A DNA stretch of 64,000 nt from the NCBI GenBank assembly GCA_002389665.1, contig DGNO01000004.1, positions 178,149 to 242,148 of the forward strand, written 5' to 3'. Positions 52,898 through 60,879 of the stretch are shown here, piece by piece. Origin of the DNA: Rhodobiaceae bacterium UBA4490. Lineage in GTDB: Bacteria; Pseudomonadota; Alphaproteobacteria; Parvibaculales; Parvibaculaceae. The stretch's first letter is position 1. The number at the start of each line of letters is the position of its first letter. A model generated the notes under the pieces. It saw only the letters and a list, made by a program, of their open reading frames with translations. It was not told the DNA's origin and did not search any database. Made by a program: the position numbers and the translations under genes.

Positions 52898-53695
52898 ATG
52901 TATCCGCCCCAGCGTATCGTCTGCCTGACCGAGGAAACCGTCGAAGCGCTTTATCTGATGGGCGAGGACGCGCGCATTGTCGGCGTCTCGGGCTATGCCG
53001 TGCGCCCGCCGCAAGTGCGCCGGGAAAAGCCGCGCGTCGCCGCTTTCACCTCCGCCAAGATCGACAAGATCCTGGAACTTGAGCCCGACCTCGTTCTGAC
53101 CTTTTCCGATCTGCAGGCGGAGATCGTCGCCGATCTCGTCAAAGCGGGCATTGCCGTCCATGCTTTCAATCAGCGCGACATTGCCGGCATCTTCGACATG
53201 CTGCGCATGCTGGGCGGCCTGATCGGCGAGCCGGAAAAAGCCGAGGCGCTCTGCGCGCGCCTTGAGGCGCGGCTTGCCGAGGTTCGCGCCACTTCCGCAA
53301 AACTTCCCCGCCGCCCGAAAGTTTATTTCGAGGAATGGGACGAGCCCATGATCACCGGCATCGGCTGGGTGTCGGAGCTGATCGGTATTGCCGGGGGCGA
53401 GGAATGTTTCCCGCAACTCGTCAAAGAGCCTTCCGCTTCAAACCGCATCATCACCCACGGCGATCTCCTTGCCGCCGACCCGGATATTTTCATCGGCTCA
53501 TGGTGCGGCAAGAAATTTCAGCCCGATGCGGTGCGCGCCAGACCCGGCTATGAAGCCTTGACAGCGGTGCGGACGGGCGCCCTCCATGAAGTCAAATCCA
53601 CCATCATCCTGCAGCCCGGCCCCGCCGCGCTGACCGATGGCCTTGAGGCGCTTGTGGGCATTATCCATGGCTGGGCCGCCGCCCAAGCAGCCTGA
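52898..53695 (+). CDS. BtuF-like (cobalamin/iron-type) binding protein without signal peptide
   Basis: 265 residues of the periplasmic-binding-protein class III fold (BtuF/FhuD/Fep type): RIVCLTEETVEALYLMG, IDKILELEPDLVLTFSDLQAE, YFEEWDEPMITGIGWVSELIGIAGGEECF. No hydrophobic leader precedes it, and no ABC permease or ATPase genes flank it, so it may act in the cytoplasm or be an orphan. The family assignment is to cobalamin-binding-like proteins; the ligand is unproved. It is followed on the same strand by the feoAB promoter region. Confidence 0.83.
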   Translation: MYPPQRIVCLTEETVEALYLMGEDARIVGVSGYAVRPPQVRREKPRVAAFTSAKIDKILELEPDLVLTFSDLQAEIVADLVKAGIAVHAFNQRDIAGIFDMLRMLGGLIGEPEKAEALCARLEARLAEVRATSAKLPRRPKVYFEEWDEPMITGIGWVSELIGIAGGEECFPQLVKEPSASNRIITHGDLLAADPDIFIGSWCGKKFQPDAVRARPGYEALTAVRTGALHEVKSTIILQPGPAALTDGLEALVGIIHGWAAAQAA

Positions 53696-53786
53696 GGAGC
53701 GGCCTGAGAGAACAATTTGAGGGCCTTCTGACGGCAGCCGGGCGCTTTCGCCGCACCGGCTCCTTGCCCGCTCACGCGGACTTTCC

Positions 53787-53816
53787 TTGCATAGTGCGAG
53801 TGAGTAGCAATATTAA
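53787..53816 (+). promoter_or_regulatory. feoAB promoter with a Fur-type box
   Basis: TTGCAT (53787-53792) and TATTAA (53811-53816) are 18 bases apart. Between them TGCGAGTGAGTAGCA (53795-53809) is a 7-1-7 type palindrome with TGC/GCA ends, similar to Fur-type sites of Alphaproteobacteria, and overlaps the spacer. Confidence 0.5.
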
Positions 53817-53874
53817 TGGTGCAAAGAACAACGCGGCAGCCCGGAAGGCTGCGGCGCCAAGGGATGTGTGAACC

Positions 53875-54168
53875 ATGTCGGACACAACGGCCAATCGTGA
53901 AGGCCAGACAACTCTCGCCGAAATGCGCTACGGCGAAAAAGGCCGTATTGCCAGCATCTCCAGCCCCGCGGCTGAAAGCCCGGAAAATAACGAAAGCCTG
54001 GCCGCGCGCCTGCTCGAACTCGGCATCATGGAAGGGGCGGAGATCGAAGCCCTGCACCGCTCGCCTTTCGGCGGCGATCCCATGTCGGTGAAAGTCGAGC
54101 GCACCATCATTGCCCTGCGCCGCGCCGATGCCAGCACCATCATCATCGAACGCCTGAACGGAAACTAA
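53875..54168 (+). CDS. feoA: Ferrous iron transport protein A
   Basis: 97 residues, SH3-like FeoA fold: LAEMRYGEKGRIASIS, RLLELGIMEGAEIEALHRSPFGGDPMSVKVERTIIALRRADASTIIIE. FeoA assists FeoB in Fe(II) uptake. Its stop is one base before feoB. Confidence 0.92.
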   Translation: MSDTTANREGQTTLAEMRYGEKGRIASISSPAAESPENNESLAARLLELGIMEGAEIEALHRSPFGGDPMSVKVERTIIALRRADASTIIIERLNGN

Positions 54169-54169
54169 T

Positions 54170-56038
54170 ATGAACTCGGCTCTGCGTCTCGCGCTGGTCG
54201 GCAATCCCAATGCCGGCAAATCCGCCCTCTTCAACGCTCTGACCGGCAGCCGCCAGAAGACCGGCAATTATCCGGGCACGACCGTGGAGCGCCGCGCCGG
54301 GCGCTTTCAAACGCAGCACGGGCTGGAAGTGAACGTCGTCGATCTGCCGGGCACCTATTCGCTCTCCGCGACAAGCCCAGATCAGGTCGTCACCCGCGAA
54401 GTGGTGCTGGGTCAGAGCGACAGCGAGCCGCTGCCCGATGTCATTTTGTGCGTGGTCGATGCAACCAATCTCAAACTCCATCTGCGACTCGTGCTGGAGC
54501 TGAAACAGCTCGGCCGGCCCATGCTGATCGCCCTCAACATGATCGATCTGGCCACCCGCGATAAGATCGATATCGATGTGGAGGCGCTGGAAAGCGCGCT
54601 CGGCATTCCCGTCATTCCGACCGTCGCCGTACGCCGCTCGGGCGTAAAGGAGCTCAGCGTCGAGCTGTCGAACCACCTCAATGACCTCGTCGAGGAAGCC
54701 GCCAAGACGGGCCCTGCTCCCGCCTGGCAGCCGCAGGACCTGAAATCCCTGCAAAAAGAAGCCGGCCGCATCGCGAAAGCCGCCACGCGCTCCGAAGGCA
54801 TCGAGCATTTGATGACGCGCCGCCTCGATGCGGTGTTCCTGCATAAGGTTGCCGGCCCCATCATTCTCTTTGCCATGCTTTTCGTCATGTTCCAGGCCGT
54901 CTTCGCCTGGGCCGAAACGCCGATGGAATGGATCGATATGGGCATCGGCGCGCTGGCCGACTGGCTCACCGCCAGCCTGCCGGACAATGCCCTGCGCAGC
55001 CTGCTTGTCGACGGGGTGATCGCCGGCGTCGGCTCGGTCGTCGTCTTCCTGCCGCAGATCCTTATTCTCTTTGCCTTCATTCTGGCGCTGGAAGCCTCGG
55101 GCTATATGGCCCGCGGCGCCTTCCTGATGGACCGGATCATGGCAAGCGTGGGGCTCAATGGCCGCGCCTTCATTCCGCTGCTTTCCAGCTTTGCCTGCGC
55201 CATTCCCGGCATCATGGCAACGCGCACCATCGACAATCCGCGCGACCGCCTGACCACCATCATGATCGCCCCGCTCATGACCTGTTCGGCGCGCATCCCC
55301 GTCTATACGCTGCTCATCGCCGCTTTCATTCCCAACCAGGCCGTGGGCGGCATCTTCAATCTGCAAGGGGTCGTGCTTTTCGCGCTTTATCTGGCGGGCA
55401 TCGTCAGCGCGCTCATCGTTGCCGGTGTCCTGAAGCGCACCGTCACGAAAGGCGCCTCCCAGTCGCTGCTCATGGAACTGCCGAAATATCAGCTCCCCAA
55501 TCTGCGTGACCTGGTACTCGGCCTTTATGAGCGCGTGAAAATCTTCATGGCGCGGGCGGGTAAATTCATCCTGACCACCATGATCGTGCTCTGGGTGCTG
55601 GCTTCCTATCCAGCCGCGCCAGCCGATGCCGCCTTGCCGGATATCTATTATTCCTATGCCGGGCAGATCGGCCGGGTGCTGGAAATTCTCTTCGCGCCCA
55701 TCGGCTTTACCTGGGAGATCGCAATCTCGCTCGTGCCCGGCATGGCCGCGCGGGAAGTCTTTGTCGGCGCGCTCGGCACGGTCTATGCGCTCTCGGGCAG
55801 TGAAGACCAGATCGCAACGAGCCTCGTCTCCCGCCTGCAAAACGCCTGGTCGCTGCCCACCGCCCTTGCCGTCATGGCCTGGTACGTCTATGCGCCGCAA
55901 TGCCTCGCCACCCTCGCCGTTGCCAAGCGTGAGACGAACTCCTGGGGCTGGATGTTCTTCATGGCCGGCTATCTGACCGCCATTGCCTATCTGGCAGCGG
56001 GCATCACCTATTGGACCGCTACCGCGATCATCGGATAA
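54170..56038 (+). CDS. feoB: Ferrous iron transporter B
   Basis: 622 residues, GTPase-coupled inner-membrane Fe(II) permease. G1 is GNPNAGKS, G3 DLPGTYS, G4 NMID; the membrane domain starts near residue 225 and includes PCS-region and gate motifs such as SSFACAIPGIMATRTI and PGMAAREVFVGALG. Somewhat shorter than the E. coli protein, as for many FeoB proteins lacking the long C-terminal part. Operon with feoA, under a Fur-type site. No feoC seen. Confidence 0.95.
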   Translation: MNSALRLALVGNPNAGKSALFNALTGSRQKTGNYPGTTVERRAGRFQTQHGLEVNVVDLPGTYSLSATSPDQVVTREVVLGQSDSEPLPDVILCVVDATNLKLHLRLVLELKQLGRPMLIALNMIDLATRDKIDIDVEALESALGIPVIPTVAVRRSGVKELSVELSNHLNDLVEEAAKTGPAPAWQPQDLKSLQKEAGRIAKAATRSEGIEHLMTRRLDAVFLHKVAGPIILFAMLFVMFQAVFAWAETPMEWIDMGIGALADWLTASLPDNALRSLLVDGVIAGVGSVVVFLPQILILFAFILALEASGYMARGAFLMDRIMASVGLNGRAFIPLLSSFACAIPGIMATRTIDNPRDRLTTIMIAPLMTCSARIPVYTLLIAAFIPNQAVGGIFNLQGVVLFALYLAGIVSALIVAGVLKRTVTKGASQSLLMELPKYQLPNLRDLVLGLYERVKIFMARAGKFILTTMIVLWVLASYPAAPADAALPDIYYSYAGQIGRVLEILFAPIGFTWEIAISLVPGMAAREVFVGALGTVYALSGSEDQIATSLVSRLQNAWSLPTALAVMAWYVYAPQCLATLAVAKRETNSWGWMFFMAGYLTAIAYLAAGITYWTATAIIG

Positions 56039-56192
56039 GCCATAAAGATCAAGCGCTTACCGGATTAGTATGCGCTTTCTAGACTTCCTGTCCTAAACCT
56101 GCGCTCAACGGAAAGGGCGCCCCCCCAACCTGGGTTTCCAGGCGGGGCCCGAGCGGCCCCGGCCCTTTCCCCCAATGGACAGGAGAGTGACC

Positions 56193-56684
56193 ATGGCGAA
56201 GAAAACCGAAACCCGCGAACTTTTCGCAACCGTTCCCGCCGCCCGCACGCTGTGGCTGGCCAGCCTCGGCTTTTACGGCCGCCTCTATGACGAAGCGCTG
56301 AAGCGCGCCGAACAGCCGCGCGAACGCGCCCAGACCCTCTTTAGCGGTTTCGTGGCCAAAGGCGAGGAAGTGGAAAAAGAAACCCGCACCACGCTGACCC
56401 GCGCCCAGAAGGAAGCAACCGACAATCTGAAAGCCGCCCGCACCCAGGTGCAGTCCACGGTGGAAGAGCGCATCGCCAAGCTGCGCGACGCCCTGCCGGT
56501 TCCCCAGCTTCCTGCCAATGTCTTCCCGGCCAATGCCCGGATCAAGGAACTGGAAGCGGAAGTCGATGCTCTGACCCGCAAAGTCAACGCGCTGAACGCC
56601 AAGAAGGCCGCCGCCAAAACGGCAGCGAAGCCGGCCGCTCCCAAAGCTGCCGCCAAGCCGCGCACCGCTAAAAAGGCTGCGTGA
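56193..56684 (+). CDS. Phasin of the PhaF/PhaI type, upstream copy
   Basis: 163 residues from ATG 56193, with GGACAGGAGAGTG just before it. The phasin region begins RTLWLASLGFYGRLYDEA, close in pattern to PhaI/PhaF proteins of Pseudomonas, which coat PHA granules. A helical part (EEVEKETRTTLTRAQKEATDNLKAA) and a coiled coil with heptads (RIKELEAEVDALTRKVNALN) follow. The last 30 residues are Ala/Lys/Pro-rich like a histone H1 tail. A strong terminator separates it from phaC, so it is an independent transcript. Confidence 0.88.
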   Translation: MAKKTETRELFATVPAARTLWLASLGFYGRLYDEALKRAEQPRERAQTLFSGFVAKGEEVEKETRTTLTRAQKEATDNLKAARTQVQSTVEERIAKLRDALPVPQLPANVFPANARIKELEAEVDALTRKVNALNAKKAAAKTAAKPAAPKAAAKPRTAKKAA

Positions 56685-56709
56685 GTCCTCCCTGACGCAA
56701 GCTGAAACT

Positions 56710-56743
56710 GGCCCCGGCCTTACAAAGTCCGGGGCCTTTTTTT
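56710..56743 (+). terminator. Terminator after the upstream phasin gene
   Basis: GGCCCCGG (56710-56717) and CCGGGGCC (56729-56736) with an 11-base loop, followed by seven T's (56737-56743). Confidence 0.88.
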
Positions 56744-56756
56744 AAGCCGTTTATTG

Positions 56757-56765
56757 TGCACTGCA
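56757..56765 (+). promoter_or_regulatory. Candidate PhaR-binding site before phaC
   Basis: TGCACTGCA is a TGC-N3-GCA palindrome, same form as the sites before phaR. It lies 144 bases before the phaC start, after the phasin terminator. A six-base hairpin AGGACC/GGTCCT (56778-56795) with GTGTTTTTC follows. Confidence 0.5.
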
Positions 56766-56908
56766 CCTTAAGTTACCAGGACCCTTACAGGTCCTCGCGT
56801 GTTTTTCACTTCTATTTACTGGCGATTATGCGTTCTACTTAATCCCGGAGGAGCGCCGCCCCGGCGGCCAGCGACCGGAATACCGGCGCAAGTGAGGAGG
56901 GATAATCT

Positions 56909-58588
56909 ATGGCGAACACGGATCATAATCTTGGCAAGAAGGCCGACGAGAACACCATTGCCATGAGCCCGCTGGTGGGCCTGCCGCGCGAAGAGCTGCT
57001 GGCGGCCATCGGCACCGTGCTGAAGGAAACGGCCCGCCACCCGATAAATTTCGCACGCCATGCCGGCACGTTCGGCAAGGATGTCGTCGACATCGTGCGC
57101 GGGAAATCCGAGCTCGGCCCGGAGCCGAAGGACAAGCGCTTCAAAGACCCGACATGGGCTTTCAACCCGGTCTACCGCGCCGGTATGCAAAGCTGGATGG
57201 CGCTGCAAAAGGGCCTCAACAATTGGGTGGACGATCTGGAGCTTGCCGAGCTTGAGCGCGCCCGCGCCCAGATCGTGCTCAACATGATCACCGATGCCCT
57301 CTCTCCCACGAACTCGCTGATCGGCAATCCGGCCGCCCTCAAACGCGCCTACGAGACGGGCGGGCTTTCCCTCGTCAAAGGCCTGAAAAACGCCTATGGC
57401 GACATCGTCCATAATGGCGGTATGCCCTCACAGGTCGACAAGCGCCCCTTCAAAGTGGGCGAGAACCTCGCCTTGAGCGAAGGCGCCGTCGTCTACCGCA
57501 CGGAAATGGCCGAGCTCATTCAATACAAACCCCAGACACCGGAAGTTTATGAGATTCCGGTCTTCATGGTGCCGCCTCAGATCAACAAATTCTATGTCTC
57601 CGATCTGTGCCCGGAACTGTCGCTGGTGAATTACCTCACCCAGCTCGGCCATCAGGTCTTTATCATTTCCTGGCGCAACCCGACGAAGGAACACGCCCAT
57701 TGGGGCCTGGCCGATTACATCCGCACCGTGACGGAGCTTTCCGACGTGGCGATGAAAATCACCGGTCAGAAGAAACTCAACATCACCGGCGCCTGCTCCG
57801 GCGGCATCACGGTTTCGACATTGCTCTCGAACCTTGCCGCGGAAAATGACGAGCGCGTGAACACCGTGACCCTGCAGGTCTGCGTCCTCGATCCGCGCCG
57901 CACGGACAGCGAAATGGGCTCCCTCGTCAACAAGCGCGGGCTGGAACTGGCGCGCAAACGCTCGGCCAAGAAAGGCGTTCTGGAGGGCAGCGATCTGGCG
58001 CGCATGTTCGCCTGGCTGCGCCCTAACGACCTCGTCTGGAACTATGTGGTCAACAATTATCTTCTGGGTGAAGACCCGCCCGCGTTCAATATTTTGTTCT
58101 GGAACAACGATTCTACCAATCTTACCGCTGCGCTGCATTCGGACTATCTGGCACTATATGAAAGACAGCCTTTTGCGAATCAGGGAACGGTTGATTTCAT
58201 GGGGAACATGATCGATCTGCGCAAAGTCAAAGCCGACACCTTCATCGTTGCCGGCATGACCGATCACATCACCCCCTGGAAAGCCTGTTACCGCACGACC
58301 CATCTGATGGGCGGCAATGTGAAGTTCGTTCTGTCCGCAGGCGGACATATTCAGGCGCTTCTCAACCCGCCGCTGAATCCGAAGGCGAAGTTTTATTGGA
58401 ACGAACAGAATCCGGACAATCCGGAAGAATGGCTGGCAGGCGCAAGCGAGAAGAAAGGCTCCTGGTGGGACGAATGGGCGGTTTGGCTTTCCGAACGCTC
58501 CGGCGCCCCCAAGCCCGCGCCCAAGAAACTGGGGAACCGTAAATATCCCCCGATCGAGGCAGCGCCCGGCAGCTATGTGTTCGAATAG
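56909..58588 (+). CDS. phaC: Class II polyhydroxyalkanoate synthase
   Basis: 559 residues, the same length as Pseudomonas PhaC1. The lipase-like box is GACSGGI with Cys296; with Asp452 (GMTDHITPW) and His480 (SAGGHIQ) it gives the triad at the numbers known from P. aeruginosa PhaC1. ADENTIAMSPLVGL, DPTWAFNPVYR, MPSQVDKRPFKVGENLALSEGAVV, IQYKPQT, VPPQINKFYVSDL, LERSGAPKPAPKKLGN-type ends match class II synthases, which polymerise 3-hydroxyacyl-CoA of about C6-C14. A strong GAGGAGGG site precedes the ATG. Followed directly by phaZ. Confidence 0.93.
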   Translation: MANTDHNLGKKADENTIAMSPLVGLPREELLAAIGTVLKETARHPINFARHAGTFGKDVVDIVRGKSELGPEPKDKRFKDPTWAFNPVYRAGMQSWMALQKGLNNWVDDLELAELERARAQIVLNMITDALSPTNSLIGNPAALKRAYETGGLSLVKGLKNAYGDIVHNGGMPSQVDKRPFKVGENLALSEGAVVYRTEMAELIQYKPQTPEVYEIPVFMVPPQINKFYVSDLCPELSLVNYLTQLGHQVFIISWRNPTKEHAHWGLADYIRTVTELSDVAMKITGQKKLNITGACSGGITVSTLLSNLAAENDERVNTVTLQVCVLDPRRTDSEMGSLVNKRGLELARKRSAKKGVLEGSDLARMFAWLRPNDLVWNYVVNNYLLGEDPPAFNILFWNNDSTNLTAALHSDYLALYERQPFANQGTVDFMGNMIDLRKVKADTFIVAGMTDHITPWKACYRTTHLMGGNVKFVLSAGGHIQALLNPPLNPKAKFYWNEQNPDNPEEWLAGASEKKGSWWDEWAVWLSERSGAPKPAPKKLGNRKYPPIEAAPGSYVFE

Positions 58589-58602
58589 AAAAGGATGAGT
58601 AT

Positions 58603-59460
58603 ATGCCGGTAGGCAAAACCCCGTCTCATACGCCGCATCTGCCGAAGATGCGCTATCCGACCATCGGCGGACAGAAACTGCGCGTGGCGATCTGGGAAGG
58701 ATCGGGGCGGGCCCGGCCTATTCTCTTCTTCAACGGCATCGGCGCCAATCTGGAACTGGCAGCGCCCTTGGGCGAGGCCTTTACCGACCGCGACGTCATC
58801 ACCTTCGACATGCCCGGCATCGGCAAGTCGCCGGCCCCGCGCTGGCCTTACCGGGCCTGGCAGGCCGCGCGGCTCGCCCGCAAGGTGCTCGATGAATATG
58901 GCTATGACGAAGTAGACGTGCTCGGCGTTTCCTGGGGCGGGGCGATGGCGCAGCAATTTGCCATGCAGTACCGCGCCCGTGTCGGCAAGCTGATGTTGGC
59001 GGCCACATCCGCGGGCATGGTGATGGTGCCGGGCAAGCCCAAGGCACTTTCCAAGCTTGCCCATCCGCGCCGCTATCTCGATCCCGCCTATCTGATGCGC
59101 AATTTCGAGCAGCTTTACGGCGATGATCCCAATATGGCCGAAACGCACGCGATCAGCATTCTGCCGCCCACCGCGCGCGGCTATATGTACCAGCTTCTCG
59201 CCATGGCGGGCTGGACCTCCGTGCCCTTCCTGCCCTTCCTGCCGCATCCGACACTGATCATGATGGGCGACAGGGACAATATCGTGCCGCTCGCCAACGG
59301 GCATATTCTCAAGACGCTTATTCCTCAGTCCCGCCTGCACGTCGTTAAAGGCGGCGGGCACCTTTTCCTCGTCAGCCGGGCCGATGAAATCATCCCTGTG
59401 ATGCAGGATTTCCTGGACACGCCCGAGGAATTCGAAGGGGCTGGAGCACCTGCGCTCTAG
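58603..59460 (+). CDS. phaZ: Intracellular medium-chain PHA depolymerase
   Basis: 285 residues. LFFNGIGANLELAAPL, TFDMPGIGKSPAPRWPYR, VLGVSWGGAMAQQFA (Ser110), LAATSAGMVMVPGKPK, HPRRYLDP and VVKGGGHLFLVSRADEI (His253) closely follow Pseudomonas PhaZ; the acid is Asp223 or Asp225 in MMGDRDNIVPL. It hydrolyses stored mcl-PHA to 3-hydroxy acids. The gene starts 14 bases after phaC and the two form an operon, as in Pseudomonas. Confidence 0.92.
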   Translation: MPVGKTPSHTPHLPKMRYPTIGGQKLRVAIWEGSGRARPILFFNGIGANLELAAPLGEAFTDRDVITFDMPGIGKSPAPRWPYRAWQAARLARKVLDEYGYDEVDVLGVSWGGAMAQQFAMQYRARVGKLMLAATSAGMVMVPGKPKALSKLAHPRRYLDPAYLMRNFEQLYGDDPNMAETHAISILPPTARGYMYQLLAMAGWTSVPFLPFLPHPTLIMMGDRDNIVPLANGHILKTLIPQSRLHVVKGGGHLFLVSRADEIIPVMQDFLDTPEEFEGAGAPAL

Positions 59461-59491
59461 CCCTGCGCATTCACCTTCAAAGGAGGCCTTC

Positions 59492-59977
59492 ATGCCGCGA
59501 CAGAAAACCCCCGTGGACCGCGCCAGCGAACTTGCCCGCCGTATCTGGCTTGCCGGTGTCGGCGCCTACGGCCAGGCATATGATGAAGCCCAGGAACAGA
59601 TGTCGCGGGTGAATGAGGAAACCAGCAAAGTTTTCGACGAGCTGGTCAATCGCGGCGAAACGCTGGAAAAGAAACTCGCACCCGCGCGCGAGCGCATGAG
59701 CCAGCAATCGGACAAGGCGCTCGCCTCCCTCGAAGAACGCCTTGAAAAGATGCGCGCCATGTTCGGCATGAGCGGCAACGACCCCGACCTTGCCCGCAAG
59801 GTGGATACGCTGACCGCAAAGGTCGATGCGCTTTCCGCGAAGCTCGATGCGCTCGCCGCAGCGGGCGCAAAAAGGCCGGCGGCCAAAAAAGCAGCAGTAA
59901 AAAAACCTGCCGCGAAGAAAAAAGCGCCCGCCAAGAAAACCGCGGCGAAGAAGAAAACCGCCGCGAAGAAACGCTGA
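59492..59977 (+). CDS. phaF: Phasin of the PhaF type with histone-like tail
   Basis: 161 residues. ARRIWLAGVGAYGQAYDEAQEQMS marks the phasin (PHA granule-associated) domain, followed by a helical part and a coiled coil (DLARKVDTLTAKVDALSAKLDAL). From about residue 126 the tail is almost only Ala, Lys and Pro with AAKK repeats, as in PhaF, whose tail binds DNA and helps share granules between daughter cells. 31 bases after phaZ and 25 before phaD; likely in the same operon. Confidence 0.9.
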   Translation: MPRQKTPVDRASELARRIWLAGVGAYGQAYDEAQEQMSRVNEETSKVFDELVNRGETLEKKLAPARERMSQQSDKALASLEERLEKMRAMFGMSGNDPDLARKVDTLTAKVDALSAKLDALAAAGAKRPAAKKAAVKKPAAKKKAPAKKTAAKKKTAAKKR

Positions 59978-60002
59978 TGCGAAGCGGGGAAGCTGAAGCG
60001 GC

Positions 60003-60647
60003 ATGAAAACCCGCGACCGGATTCTCAAATCGGCGCTCGTCCTTTTCAATGAAGAGGGCGAGCCTTCCGTTTCCACCGTCGATATCGCCAATGAAGTCGG
60101 CATCAGCCCCGGCAATCTCTATTATCATTTCCGCGGCAAGGAAGTGCTGATCGAGGCGCTTTTCGATTCGTTCGAAGAAGAAATGCACATCGTTCTGGAA
60201 GCGCCCGTCGCCAAGCCCCTATCGGTCGAGGACAACTGGCTCTATCTCTATGTGGTCTTCGAAGAGATCTACGATTTCCGCTTCTTCTACCGCAACCTCT
60301 CCGATCTCTTGCAGCGCTATCCCCATCTTGCCCGCAGATTCCGCGACCTTCTCTCCTTGAAGGAACGCGCGCTCGGCGCCTTGCTGCGCGAACTGGCGAG
60401 CCGCGATTTCATTCATTTGGGTGAGGCGGAGCATATCCATCTTGCCGAACGGCTGACGCTGTTCATGACTTACTGGATGAACGACCGGGCCGTGCGCCAT
60501 CCCGAAGAAGACGGACCGGACCTTATCCATCGCGGCGTCTTTCAGATGCTGCTCACCATCGGCGCTTATGTGCCGGAAGGGCGCGAGGTATTCCTCACAC
60601 TGGTGGAAGGCTTTTATGCCGATATTGCCGCCAAAAAACGCCGCTGA
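60003..60647 (+). CDS. phaD: PhaD-type TetR regulator of PHA synthesis
   Basis: 214 residues. MKTRDRILKSALVLFNEEGEPSVSTVDIANEVGISPGNLYYHFRGKE is near-identical in pattern to Pseudomonas PhaD, the TetR-like activator of mcl-PHA genes. The ligand-binding part shows YDFRFFYRNLSDLLQRYPHLARRFRDLLSLK, also PhaD-like. Its ligand in Pseudomonas is thought to be a fatty-acid CoA ester. End of the phaC-phaZ-phaF-phaD run. Confidence 0.9.
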   Translation: MKTRDRILKSALVLFNEEGEPSVSTVDIANEVGISPGNLYYHFRGKEVLIEALFDSFEEEMHIVLEAPVAKPLSVEDNWLYLYVVFEEIYDFRFFYRNLSDLLQRYPHLARRFRDLLSLKERALGALLRELASRDFIHLGEAEHIHLAERLTLFMTYWMNDRAVRHPEEDGPDLIHRGVFQMLLTIGAYVPEGREVFLTLVEGFYADIAAKKRR

Positions 60648-60879
60648 ACCGCATAATCCCGGCCTTTTCAACATTACGAAGTTTTAATTCCCTCTTCATG
60701 CAGCCGCGCGGCCTGCCTGGTTAGTATGAGGAGCGGGCACAATTTCGTGAGTGAACGGCCCGCAGCGCGCCGCCATTTGCGCCGCGCTGGCAGTCGGCAA
60801 AGACTCAACCACCCGGTTTGAGGGGGATCAGACTGCAAAAGAGAAAGGAGAAACCGGGACCAAATTGGAGGAATAAGCC

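Noticed and set aside
54143..55900. A 585-codon open frame opposite feoB
   Set aside because: Antisense to a conserved gene and low in recognisable structure; treated as a shadow frame.
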